Positions 51,215 through 59,479 of a stretch of DNA of 64,000 nt are shown one piece after another. The notes below the pieces were generated by a model. It had not been told where the DNA came from, made no database searches, and saw only the letters and a program-made list of their open reading frames with translations. How positions within the stretch are numbered: position 1 is the first letter of the stretch; each line of letters begins with the position of its first letter. A program made the translations under genes and the position numbers. This DNA is from JABAQJ01 sp046327745. GTDB lineage: Bacteria; Gemmatimonadota; Gemmatimonadetes; Gemmatimonadales; Gemmatimonadaceae. The stretch lies in the NCBI GenBank assembly GCA_046327745.1, contig JAXLXV010000008.1:496001-560000 (forward strand), read 5' to 3'.

Positions 51215-53908
51215 TCACGATCCACGAATCGCAATGAGGGGCGACGTCCGCGCGGCCCGGCGAGCGGGCAAGTAGGCCGAGGCCGCGGTGGCCACGAACA
51301 TCAGGACGGCCACACCGATGAAGCTGAGCGCATCCGTCGTGCCCACGCCGTACAACAGGGTCCGAAGGAGTCGTGACAAGGCCCATGCCCCGCCGACACC
51401 AACGGCGATACCGACGGTTGCCAGGCCAACCCCCGAACGTACCATAAGTCCAATCACCTCCCAACGCCGCGCGCCGAGTGCGACGCGAATGCCGATCTCC
51501 CTGGTTCGCTGCGTCGCCAGATACCGCACCACACCGTGCACGCCAATCAGCGCTAACAGCGCGGTGGTCAGGGCAAAGATCGACAGGACCAACATCGCAA
51601 AGCGATTGGAAGAAACGGATCGAAGCACGGTACGGCCGAATGACTCAACGCCATACACCGCGAGCTGTGGATCCACACTCGAGATCGCTCGTTGCAGCTC
51701 CCGCCCAATCACATCGGTGTTCGCCGTGGTGCGTACGAGGAGCACGCCACTGTTGCTTGGTACCTGTGCGAGCGGGACGTAGATCGCCGGCGGAACGCTC
51801 GCGCGAAGACCGTGGATTCGTTCGTCGTGGACGATGCCGACAATCGTGCGGGACGTCCCCCAAAATCGAATTTGCGCACCGAGTGCTTCGGTCGTTGGGA
51901 AGAACCGCTTAGCGGTTGTTTCGTTGATCAAGGCGGTTGCGGGCGCGTCGCCGTCGTCTGCCGCGCTGAGCTGGCGCCCCCGCACCAATTTTCCGCCGAC
52001 CGTCTCGATGTACGTCGGCGAGACCGCTCGCACCGAGATCTCGGGGAAGTCCTTCGCTTCGCCTTCTCGTCCGACGATCGCCCAGGAATTGGTGAATCCC
52101 GCATCAAGCGGATGAGCGGCAGCCAAGGCGACCGACTGAACGCCCGCGATCCCTTGCGCGCGTTGCAGCAGGAGCGCGTTGAACTGCTGGATCTCGGGAA
52201 TCTTGGGCCACTTGGCCATATCACGCGGATAGCGCGACAAGGGAAGCTGATACTCCGCCTTCACGATCTGCGACGCCTGAAAGCCGGGATCGGCGTCCAT
52301 CAGGTTGCGGAAGGAACGGGTGAGCATGTTCGCGCCGATGGACAACGTGACGGCGAGGGCAACGGCGGCCACCACCAGGAGTTCTCGCGACGACCATCGT
52401 GCGGCCGCGGCGTTAGGCGCCGCGGCATCTGCCTTGAGCGCCGGAACGATTGCCAGGCGCCGTGCTTGCCACATGGGAACCAGTCCGCAGGCCAGCCCCA
52501 CGACCAGGGTTGCCGCCAGCGACAACAGTATGACCCGGCCGTCCACCGATACCTCGCCGATGCGAGGGATGTTCGCGGGCGCCTGGGCCAGCAGCGCCTT
52601 CAAGATCACGCCGGCCGCAATCACGCCGACAGCGCCACCAGTCACGCCGAGGACCAACGACTCCACCAACAACTGACGGCCGACGCGGGGCGCCGTGGCG
52701 CCTAACGCATTGCGGATCGCGATCTCCCGGCCTCGGCTGGCGCCGCGGGCCAACATGAGATTGGCCACGTTAGCCAGCGCCACCAGGAGCAGTAGTCCTA
52801 CTGCGGACAGCAGGAGATACAGCAAAGGACGACTGGGCCCGAAGACGACCTCCGGAAGGGCCTCCACATGCACGCCGCGCTCGGCGTTCTCGTTGCGGTA
52901 GGTCTGCTCGAGGTCCGAGGCAATGCCCGCCAGCTCCGCCTGCGCCGTAGCGACCGCAGCACCGGGAGCCAGCCGGCCAATGAAGAAGAGCGGATGTGTG
53001 GCACGCGGGAACTCGTCGGCGCTGGCCTGCAGCGGCAGCCAGACCCCGGCCTCGCCCTCGCCGGTGTACGGGGCGTGATACGCCGCCAGCTCGTGCACTT
53101 GGTCAATACCGACGTCCGTCCCATTCGGCACCACGCCGATGACCTGATAGGCCACGTCGTCCACTCGAATGGTGCGACCGAGGATCTCACGGTCCCCAGC
53201 AAATCGTGCACGCCACACCGATTCGCCGAGCATGGCAACGCGTGGGCCACCCACCTTCGTTTCGTTCTCAAGGAAGGCACGCCCAAGCACGGGCCGAGTG
53301 CCAGTCATTGAGAAAAAGGACGCGGTGGTGACGATGCCCGTCAGGCGGATCGGCGGGGCGTTGGTCGAGGTGAGCGACATGTCGGCGCCGTAAAGCGCCG
53401 TCGAAGACGTGAGGCTCTTTGCCCGATCCTGAAAATCCACAATGTCCGGCCACGAAGCTGGTTCGCGCGTTGTGCCGCTGCGCCGATCGGTCTCCCAGAC
53501 GACCACCAAACGCGACGGATCGACGAACGGCAAAGGGCGGAAGAGCACGCGATCCACCACGCTGTAGATCGCCGCACTCGCGCCAATCCCCAGCGCCAGC
53601 ACGGTCACCACTGTCAGCGTAAACCCCGGCGCCCGTCGCATCTGGCGGAACGTGTACGAGACGTCCGCGACCAATTGATCGAGGAGCGCCGTCCCACGCG
53701 CCTCACGAATCCGCTCGCGGGTGTCTGCCACCCCCCCAAAGGCCAGACGTGCCTGACGCGCGGCCTCGGGTGCGGGCATGCCGCGATGCTCCAACTGCTG
53801 CGCCTGCATCTGCAGATGGAACGCGATTTCCTCTTCGCTCTCGCGGTCGCGACGTTGGCCGTGCAACAGGGCGTCCAGTCGGGCGCGCACTTCACTCCAA
53901 GCGCTCAT
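51215..53908 (-). CDS. ADOP-type ABC transporter permease (MacB/FtsX family)
   Basis: This 897-residue protein has the N-terminal segment that defines ADOP permeases (RDRESEEEIAFHLQMQAQQL, then PEAARQARLAFGGVADTRERIRE). Two MacB-type periplasmic domains and two FtsX permease modules follow, with about eight membrane helices; the first module starts at FRQMRRAPGFTLTVVTVLALGIGASAAIYSVVDRVL. No ATPase subunit is encoded nearby, which is typical of these orphan permeases. The upstream PadR gene overlaps its start by ATGA and probably regulates it. The exported substrate is unknown. Confidence 0.92.
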   Translation of the reverse strand: MSAWSEVRARLDALLHGQRRDRESEEEIAFHLQMQAQQLEHRGMPAPEAARQARLAFGGVADTRERIREARGTALLDQLVADVSYTFRQMRRAPGFTLTVVTVLALGIGASAAIYSVVDRVLFRPLPFVDPSRLVVVWETDRRSGTTREPASWPDIVDFQDRAKSLTSSTALYGADMSLTSTNAPPIRLTGIVTTASFFSMTGTRPVLGRAFLENETKVGGPRVAMLGESVWRARFAGDREILGRTIRVDDVAYQVIGVVPNGTDVGIDQVHELAAYHAPYTGEGEAGVWLPLQASADEFPRATHPLFFIGRLAPGAAVATAQAELAGIASDLEQTYRNENAERGVHVEALPEVVFGPSRPLLYLLLSAVGLLLLVALANVANLMLARGASRGREIAIRNALGATAPRVGRQLLVESLVLGVTGGAVGVIAAGVILKALLAQAPANIPRIGEVSVDGRVILLSLAATLVVGLACGLVPMWQARRLAIVPALKADAAAPNAAAARWSSRELLVVAAVALAVTLSIGANMLTRSFRNLMDADPGFQASQIVKAEYQLPLSRYPRDMAKWPKIPEIQQFNALLLQRAQGIAGVQSVALAAAHPLDAGFTNSWAIVGREGEAKDFPEISVRAVSPTYIETVGGKLVRGRQLSAADDGDAPATALINETTAKRFFPTTEALGAQIRFWGTSRTIVGIVHDERIHGLRASVPPAIYVPLAQVPSNSGVLLVRTTANTDVIGRELQRAISSVDPQLAVYGVESFGRTVLRSVSSNRFAMLVLSIFALTTALLALIGVHGVVRYLATQRTREIGIRVALGARRWEVIGLMVRSGVGLATVGIAVGVGGAWALSRLLRTLLYGVGTTDALSFIGVAVLMFVATAASAYLPARRAARTSPLIAIRGS

Positions 53909-54246
53909 ACGTCCCCCGCGGCAAAGTCGAGCACCCAGTTCACCGCCGCGGAATTTCGCGCCCACGCCGCCCGCTCTGCCTCGAGCTGGTGCCGCCCGTC
54001 AGCGGTCAATTCGTAGTACCGTGCGCGGCGCGCGTTCTCCGTCGTGCGCCACTCGGACCGGATCCACCCTTTGACCTTCAATCGCTCAAGCGCGGGGTAC
54101 AACGATCCCTGGTTCACCTGAAGCACGTCACGCGACATCTGCTGAATACGGAGCGTGATGCCCCAGCCATGCAGGGGGGCCAAGGACAGCGTCTTGAGCA
54201 CCAGAAGCTCCAGGGTGCCCTGAAGCAGGTCGGCGCGGTCAGCCAC
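53905..54246 (-). CDS. PadR-family transcriptional regulator
   Basis: This 113-residue repressor is a small PadR winged helix (LLQGTLELLVLKTLSLAPLHGWGITLRIQQMSRDVLQVNQGSLYPALERLKVKGWI). It starts with GTG at 54246, six bases after AGGAG, and is translationally coupled to the ADOP permease downstream. PadR-ADOP pairs are common in Acidobacteria and Gemmatimonadota. The promoter and inverted repeats immediately upstream make direct autoregulation likely. Confidence 0.92.
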   Translation of the reverse strand: MADRADLLQGTLELLVLKTLSLAPLHGWGITLRIQQMSRDVLQVNQGSLYPALERLKVKGWIRSEWRTTENARRARYYELTADGRHQLEAERAAWARNSAAVNWVLDFAAGDV

Positions 54247-54255
54247 GATCTTCTC

Positions 54256-54272
54256 CTCTCGACGGTCGAGAG
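54256..54272. promoter_or_regulatory. Perfect palindrome upstream of padR
   Basis: CTCTCGAC-G-GTCGAGAG is a perfect 8-1-8 inverted repeat ten bases upstream of the PadR start; its edge overlaps the ribosome binding site. It could be a second operator or an mRNA hairpin that hides the site. Confidence 0.5.
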
Positions 54273-54302
54273 TAGCTACACCCGTCTACTCTAGACTGTC
54301 AA
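54269..54302 (-). promoter_or_regulatory. PadR-ADOP promoter with overlapping operator
   Basis: On the minus strand TTGACA (54297-54302) and TAGCTA (54273-54278) are 18 bases apart, a strong sigma-70 promoter. AGAGTAG (54269-54275) and CTACTCT (54286-54292) form a perfect inverted repeat across the minus-10 and the spacer. This is the expected place for a repressor binding site, and PadR is the obvious candidate. Confidence 0.65.
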
Positions 54303-54360
54303 GAGGAACGGGGATAAACCGTTCGCAGCCGCGATGGCGGGTTCGAACGAACGACCAGAT

Positions 54361-55038
54361 CTAGCGCTGCTGCCGAACGGCCTCGCGGTCATGGACCTCA
54401 ATCGGCTGCGCTGCTCCGGGCCCGAGCATCTTGGAGTAGTAGCGTTGTGACTCACCCACGCGCTCGACCTCAATGGCTACCGCGTCGAGTGCCTGCTCAA
54501 GCCGAGTGAAGCGCTCGTCCAGGTCCTTCGTCAGGGTCGGAGCGACATGGCCGCGCCGCACGATGCGGCGTGCAAACGCGATCGAGATGGGCAACACCAG
54601 CGCCAATCCTATGAGCCCACCAAACACGATGGCTTCGTCAGGCACGTCGGACCCGCGAGGCATGTCAATCTGAATCGCACCGGGCGCGCCGGCGGTCTGG
54701 GCAACCTGTGCATCTGCGTCGGCGATGGCTTTATCCGTGGTCGCAATTCGCTGGTCCAGTTCCGTCAAACGCGCCTCCAACCCAGCCTTGTCGGGCCCCG
54801 TCACTTGCCCTTCTCGCAGCCGGCGGGCAATGGCGAGCCGTTTCTCTTCGAGCTGAGACAGCTGCTCACGATAAATCCGCTGCTTGGCGCGGGCCGACTG
54901 ATAGGCGTCTGCTGTGCTGGTGACTATCTGATCTATCGCCTGTTCGGGACTGATCTGGACTGTCACCGGCGCCCCAGAAGGGGAAGGCGGTACAGGCGGA
55001 GTAGGTGTTCGAGCTTGAGGGAGCGGCATAGGGCTCAT
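54361..55038 (-). CDS. Coiled-coil membrane protein, 225 aa
   Basis: I do not recognise a family. A Pro-rich N-terminus is followed by a long charged helix (residues about 35-120: QRIYREQLSQLEEKRLAIARRLREG, LEARLTELDQRIATTDKAIADADAQ), predicted coiled coil. One transmembrane helix follows (IVFGGLIGLALVLPISIAFA, about 145-164), then another helix (LDERFTRLEQALDAVAIEVERVG). This resembles membrane-tethered scaffold or stress proteins. The start is taken at 55038. It lies on the minus strand, divergent from propeller copy 3. Confidence 0.6.
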   Translation of the reverse strand: MSPMPLPQARTPTPPVPPSPSGAPVTVQISPEQAIDQIVTSTADAYQSARAKQRIYREQLSQLEEKRLAIARRLREGQVTGPDKAGLEARLTELDQRIATTDKAIADADAQVAQTAGAPGAIQIDMPRGSDVPDEAIVFGGLIGLALVLPISIAFARRIVRRGHVAPTLTKDLDERFTRLEQALDAVAIEVERVGESQRYYSKMLGPGAAQPIEVHDREAVRQQR

Positions 55039-55323
55039 GGGCGTGTATGGGCTCGTGAAAACCCACCGGGAATACGCACTACGCGCCCCCAGACGTCAAC
55101 GTTTCGTTCCCCCCCTACGGCACCGGATCGTGCGCTCCGCGCTGAAGCCACACGGCGGGCTCGCGCTGCAATTACCTCCGTCTCAACGGGGACCTCTCTG
55201 GCGGGCGATGGCCAACGGTCCGGCCGGGTGAATTGGCCACCTGACCCTGTGGTTTCCGCCGCCGAGGTGACATCCTATGGGGCGCATTTCCAACCTCGCT
55301 TCTCTTTTCGAAGGTGCACCCGC

Positions 55324-57345
55324 ATGCCGAATGTTCTGCTGCTTTTGACGGTGCTCGTACAACAACAGACCGCCGCTCCGGCGCCGCAGGGGGCGCCATC
55401 GCCGGTCGCCCGACTGGTGGTGTCGCCGGCGAAGCCTGTGATGGAAGCCGGCGATACGCTGCGATTGTCGGCTCAAGCGCTTGACGCCAACGGTCAGCCG
55501 GTGCCTAACGCCCGCATTCGGTACGCCTCGCAAGGCGCGAGATTCGAAGGCGCTGTGGACTCCCTGGGTTTGGTGACCTCGGGTGCCACCGGCACCATCC
55601 CCGTCGCGGTCGTGGCGTTGGTCCCCGGGTTCCGTCCAATGGTGCAGCGCGTGGAAGTGCAAATGATCGCCGGGCCGGCGGCGCGTATTGAACCCTCGGC
55701 CAGCACCCTGCGTCTGGCGCTGGGCCAGCGTTTTCGGCTTGTCGCCAAGGTTCGCTCGCGTACCAATGATGAGCGGTTGGGGGACGTGGTGACCTGGAAA
55801 TCATCGGCGCCGGCCATTGCTCGCGTCGACAATGACGGCATGGTCAGCGCGTTAGGCGCCGGAAAGGCCACGATGACCGGGACGTCGGGCGCCGCCAGTA
55901 CCAACGTGGTGGTCGAGGTGGCGCCTGCGGCGGTTGCTACCCTCGAGTTGTCGCCGGCGCGTCAGGAAGCGCGGCAAGGGGATGTGATCCGGTTCAAGGC
56001 GACGGCTCGAGACGCCCGTGGACGCGAAGTCGGTGGTCTGGCGACGTCGTGGTCCTTTTCACCGGGCGGGGGGATGATCGAGCAGGACGGCGCCTTCGTG
56101 GGATATGAACCTGGCGAGTATGTCGTGACCGCGACGCAGGGGACGCGGGTGGCACAGGCGGTCGTTAGGCTGACCGAACGCGATGTACGCCGACCCATGC
56201 AGGTGGTGGGGCGCTTGCCGCGAACGCGATTCACGACGGAGGAAGTCTGGATCCACCCCGATGGAAAGCATGCGTACTTGGGCAGCGGGAGTGGTGGTGA
56301 TGTGATGTACGCCATCAACATCAGCGACCCATCCAAGCCCGTGGTCACGGACTCGATCATCGCCAACACGCGGCGTGTGAATGACGTCATGACCACTCCC
56401 GACGGCAAGTTCCTGGTCTTCACGCGCGAGGGCGCCTCGGACCGAAAGAACGGCATCGTGATCTGCTCGATCGAGGACCCTGAGCACCCCAAAGTCATCA
56501 GCGAGTTCACCGATGGCGTGACCTCCGGTGTTCACTCGGCCTTTGTCTTTCAGCAGGAGAAGTACGGCACGCACATCTACCTGACCAACGACGGGACTGG
56601 TGCGCTGCACGTCATCGACATCAACGACCCGTACCATCCGAAGGAAGTGGCGCAGTGGAAGACACCCAAGGCCTTTGGCGATGTTGGCCGCACCCTGCAT
56701 GACATCGACGTGCAGAACGGTTTGTTGTACGGCTCCTGGTGGAATGACGGCGTAGTGATTCTCGATATTGGCAACGGCATCAAGGGTGGTTCGCCGTCGA
56801 ACCCGCAGTTCGTTTCCCAGTACAAGTACGACCTGAACGCTTTGTACAAGGATGTGGAGCAGACCGGTGGACCTGGCTTTATTCGCGGCACGCACACGGC
56901 TTGGCGGCACAAGAACTACGTCTTCATTGCTGACGAAGTCTTCCCGGCCAGCGGGGTCAAAGGGGCCAAAGATGCAGCTGCCGGGCGAGCCTACGGTCGT
57001 TTGCAGGTGCTGGACGTGAGCGATCTTGAGCATCCCAAGCCAGTCGCGTACTACGAGCCGGAGTACGGCGGTGTGCACAACGTATGGGTGGCCGGTGACA
57101 CGCTCTATATGGGCGCCTACAACGCCGGCTTCCGGGCGTTCGACATTTCAGGCGACCTGCGTGGTGACTTGCGGGCACAGGGTCGCGAGATTGGCCACGT
57201 GAACACCGCGGACATGGATGGGCGCGTGCAGAATGCAGCCATGACGTGGGGTGTGGTGGTGAAAAACGGCCTGGCCTACGTCAACGACATGTACAACGGC
57301 CTCTGGATCGTGAGGATCGAGCCCAAGCCACAGGTTGTACCCTAA
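55324..57345 (+). CDS. Secreted Ig-like/LVIVD beta-propeller protein, copy 3
   Basis: This 673-residue protein starts at the ATG at 55324 with signal peptide MPNVLLLLTVLVQQQTAAPAPQG. Ig-like modules (LVVSPAKPVMEAGDTLRLSAQALD, LELSPARQEARQGDVIRFKATARD) and LVIVD repeats (VWIHPDGKHAYLGSGSGGDVMYAINISDP, YLTNDGTGALHVIDINDPYHP, GLLYGSWWNDGVVILDIGNG) match copies 1 and 2. It lies 5.4 kb from copy 2, separated by a hydrolase, the PadR-ADOP pair and a coiled-coil gene. The longer frame from 54547 is discarded because it runs back through the divergent gene. Its TAA stop is in a motif copy. Confidence 0.85.
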   Translation: MPNVLLLLTVLVQQQTAAPAPQGAPSPVARLVVSPAKPVMEAGDTLRLSAQALDANGQPVPNARIRYASQGARFEGAVDSLGLVTSGATGTIPVAVVALVPGFRPMVQRVEVQMIAGPAARIEPSASTLRLALGQRFRLVAKVRSRTNDERLGDVVTWKSSAPAIARVDNDGMVSALGAGKATMTGTSGAASTNVVVEVAPAAVATLELSPARQEARQGDVIRFKATARDARGREVGGLATSWSFSPGGGMIEQDGAFVGYEPGEYVVTATQGTRVAQAVVRLTERDVRRPMQVVGRLPRTRFTTEEVWIHPDGKHAYLGSGSGGDVMYAINISDPSKPVVTDSIIANTRRVNDVMTTPDGKFLVFTREGASDRKNGIVICSIEDPEHPKVISEFTDGVTSGVHSAFVFQQEKYGTHIYLTNDGTGALHVIDINDPYHPKEVAQWKTPKAFGDVGRTLHDIDVQNGLLYGSWWNDGVVILDIGNGIKGGSPSNPQFVSQYKYDLNALYKDVEQTGGPGFIRGTHTAWRHKNYVFIADEVFPASGVKGAKDAAAGRAYGRLQVLDVSDLEHPKPVAYYEPEYGGVHNVWVAGDTLYMGAYNAGFRAFDISGDLRGDLRAQGREIGHVNTADMDGRVQNAAMTWGVVVKNGLAYVNDMYNGLWIVRIEPKPQVVP

Positions 57346-57378
57346 CGAGCGAACCGACGCTCACCCATGGTACCACAA

Positions 57379-57414
57379 GCAAACGGCCGCGCCCCTTGGG
57401 ACGCGGCCGTTTGC
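57379..57414. terminator. Strong bidirectional terminator hairpin
   Basis: GCAAACGGCCGCG (57379-57391) and its exact complement (57402-57414) give a 13-bp stem with a 10-base loop between convergent genes. The AAAC/GTTT ends give short U-rich tails on both transcripts. Confidence 0.85.
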
Positions 57415-57431
57415 CATGACAGGCGGTGTCG

Positions 57432-57830
57432 CTATTTGCCGTCTTTCGTGATGATGAGGATCGCTCCCTCCGTATATCCCGTGCCCCATTGTGTGGTGGC
57501 ATCTGACGGGCTGACGTACCGAATCTCCTTGATTCGTTCGGAGGAAATATTCGACAACTGGTCCGGAAAGCCGTAGCGCGCGTTGTCGACGCGGACCACG
57601 ATCTCGCCAGCTTCACCCTTGTCTGTGGATGAGCCAAGGCGCCGCTGCAACATGCGCGGGCGAAGTCGCTGAATGGCCTCGAGGGCGTTGCCGACCTTGG
57701 CGTACTCGATCTCTTCCTGCGTGATCCGATTGGCGCCACCGGACTTCGGTTTCTCCGGCTTGGCGTCCTGTGCTCCAGCAGTGCCCGCGATCAGCAGCAG
57801 ACTGCTCATGACCAAAAACCAGCGCTTCAT
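57432..57830 (-). CDS. Small secreted protein with TonB-plug-like domain
   Basis: This 132-residue protein has a signal peptide (MKRWFLVMSSLLLIAGTAGAQ) and a charged linker. Then comes a segment like a TonB-dependent receptor plug: GNALEAIQRLRPRMLQRRLG, IVVRVDNARYGFPDQLSNIS and IKEIRYVSPSDATTQWGTGYTEGAILIITK. No barrel follows, so it is a free plug-like domain. Such short proteins appear in this type of genome and may bind a receptor or signal partner; this is unproven. It is convergent with propeller copy 3 and ends at the strong hairpin. Confidence 0.75.
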   Translation of the reverse strand: MKRWFLVMSSLLLIAGTAGAQDAKPEKPKSGGANRITQEEIEYAKVGNALEAIQRLRPRMLQRRLGSSTDKGEAGEIVVRVDNARYGFPDQLSNISSERIKEIRYVSPSDATTQWGTGYTEGAILIITKDGK

Positions 57831-57923
57831 TGATGTCCTCCTGGATCGGTGCGGATGGGGCCGTGTGGGGGGAGGTCGTCTCAGATCACGGCACGTGGTC
57901 GCTCGCGTGCGCCCTGCACGCTA

Positions 57924-59441
57924 CTAAAGAAACGGCACGCCGTCGAGCGCTTTCGGCAAGGACAAGCCAAGCGCGAGCAAGGCGGAGGGCATGACATCCA
58001 CCGTGCGTCGGGGTCGTCGCGCCGTGGCGTGATTGGTCAGCAGGGGGACCAACATATGCTCGCGGTGCAGCGCCCCGTGGGCGGAAACGTGCGGAATCGG
58101 TTCATATCGCTGTCGTAGGTCCCAGTCGCGCTTGGCCGAAACAATGACCTCGCTGGCGCGCGCGGAGCCGGCGAGGTTAGCGATCTGGACGATGGCATCC
58201 GGATAGTCGGATGCCTCCGCGGCCTGAAAGGCCTCCGCATCGCACACGCCTTCTACCGCTCCCAGTCCCAGCGGATCCCCTGAATCCGGACGGTAGCTGT
58301 AGCGGTCGCCCGTCCGCAGGATGCGCGCCCGCGCCCCGCTGTGCGACCTGATCTCGCACTCGGCCGGCGAATGGGTGAGTACCACGAGATCGACGGACGG
58401 TCGGGCCAGCAGGTTCTGCACAACGGGCTCCCACCGTGCCTGGAGGTCGGGCCAATATGGCCTCACGCGACGGTCGAGCTCGAGGTACAGATGCGCCATC
58501 GCATTGCCGGAGGGCATGACCGCGATGTCCGCGCCGCCGTTCATCACCCACGGATGCGCCCGAGTCGTTAGGCCCAAGGATCGCGCCCAGTCGGCCAGGT
58601 CGTCGTGCTGCGCGACGCGCGAGTGGCCGTGGTCACTCACGATCCAGAGCTCCATCTCGTTCCACTGTCCCTGTCGCTCGGCATCGCGGCGGATTTCGGC
58701 TGCGCAATCATCCACGATGCGGAGCGCGTCGACCACCACCGGTGCGTCGTGCCCACAGGCGTGCGATGTCTTGTCCACGCCCGTGAAGGCGGCAAAAGTG
58801 AACGCCGGACGTTCCTTGCGAAGTCGGCGCACGACCTTTCCTGCCATGCCGCGATCGATCTCCAACCACCCGGACAGGTCCCCGCGAAAGTGCGTGACCG
58901 CGGCACGCAAGGCGAATCCGGCCCCCCGACCGACGCGTGCCGTGCGCGGAAGTCCCCGGCGGATCATGCTCAGTGCGCCTAACGAGCTTGGTGCCAACTC
59001 AAAGATCGTCGCCGCGTTCGGATCCAAGTCGCGGTCGAGCAGTCGCATCTCCGCGCCGACATACGAGCGTGAGCCGCCAAGGAAGGTGCGCGCGGCACGG
59101 GTGCGATCGAACCAGCGCAGTCCGGGCAGACCGATGGGCCCTGGAAATCGGCCGACAAGAAACGGCGCGTACGCCACGCCGGTCACCGAGGGGAATGACG
59201 CCGTGACGGTGGCAAGTTTCCCCTCGCTCGCGAGGGCTGCCATGGCCGGAAGGTCGCCACGTGCGATGGCTGCCGCGAGCGTATCGGGACGCGCGCCATC
59301 GGCGACGAGAATGACGACGGAACGCAGGGTGAGTGACGGCGAAGGGTTGAGACGGAAAGTAAGCACGGGCAACCCGGTAGATAGGGGGACAGGATTCGCA
59401 TCACTCGCTAGCGCATCACGGCGGGCGCCAGATAAACTCAT
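57924..59441 (-). CDS. Type I phosphodiesterase / nucleotide pyrophosphatase family protein
   Basis: This 505-residue alkaline-phosphatase-superfamily enzyme has the metal aspartate in VVILVADGARPDTL, the nucleophile region TASFPSVTGVAYAPFLVG (threonine or serine), GVDKTSHACGHD and LWIVSDHGHSRV, which complete the two-metal site. There is no signal peptide, so it is probably cytoplasmic. Relatives hydrolyse phosphodiesters or nucleotide sugars; the true substrate is not visible. The ATG at 59441 follows GGAG at good spacing. It diverges from the LOG-family gene by about 38 bases. Confidence 0.85.
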   Translation of the reverse strand: MSLSGARRDALASDANPVPLSTGLPVLTFRLNPSPSLTLRSVVILVADGARPDTLAAAIARGDLPAMAALASEGKLATVTASFPSVTGVAYAPFLVGRFPGPIGLPGLRWFDRTRAARTFLGGSRSYVGAEMRLLDRDLDPNAATIFELAPSSLGALSMIRRGLPRTARVGRGAGFALRAAVTHFRGDLSGWLEIDRGMAGKVVRRLRKERPAFTFAAFTGVDKTSHACGHDAPVVVDALRIVDDCAAEIRRDAERQGQWNEMELWIVSDHGHSRVAQHDDLADWARSLGLTTRAHPWVMNGGADIAVMPSGNAMAHLYLELDRRVRPYWPDLQARWEPVVQNLLARPSVDLVVLTHSPAECEIRSHSGARARILRTGDRYSYRPDSGDPLGLGAVEGVCDAEAFQAAEASDYPDAIVQIANLAGSARASEVIVSAKRDWDLRQRYEPIPHVSAHGALHREHMLVPLLTNHATARRPRRTVDVMPSALLALGLSLPKALDGVPFL

Positions 59442-59479
59442 GCACGCTGCTCCGCGAACTTCCTCTGTCCCTCCGCACC

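Larger units (their letters stand above)
306..58984. repeat. Dispersed GCCTAACG motif family (uptake-sequence-like)
   Basis: The core CCTAACG or its complement CGTTAGG was found by eye about 42 times, about 32 of them as the octamer GCCTAACG/CGTTAGGC. First bases, GCCTAACG orientation: 306, 1742, 5560, 12273, 12827, 13759, 20757, 22350, 26345, 27843, 29006, 36056, 42484, 43432, 44290, 47752, 52699, 55503, 58977; core only at 20254, 22267, 23053, 29468, 47059, 57341. CGTTAGGC orientation: 6211, 16978, 22279, 24038, 33015, 41319, 47505, 48848, 50969, 52411, 55850, 56163, 58566; core only at 6938, 14137, 24896, 45132. At about 64% GC with independent bases one expects roughly 8 cores and 2-3 octamers. 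Copies lie in both orientations, inside genes and at gene ends. The function is unknown. Confidence 0.85.

Noticed and set aside
54547..55323. 259-residue N-terminal extension of propeller copy 3
   Set aside because: It runs antisense through the coiled-coil gene, and a good signal peptide begins at 55324.
306..58984. Motif as a KOPS- or Chi-like polar sequence
   Set aside because: Copies face both ways (about 25 and 17) without runs of one orientation, unlike strongly strand-biased segregation or recombination signals; a small window cannot exclude it.
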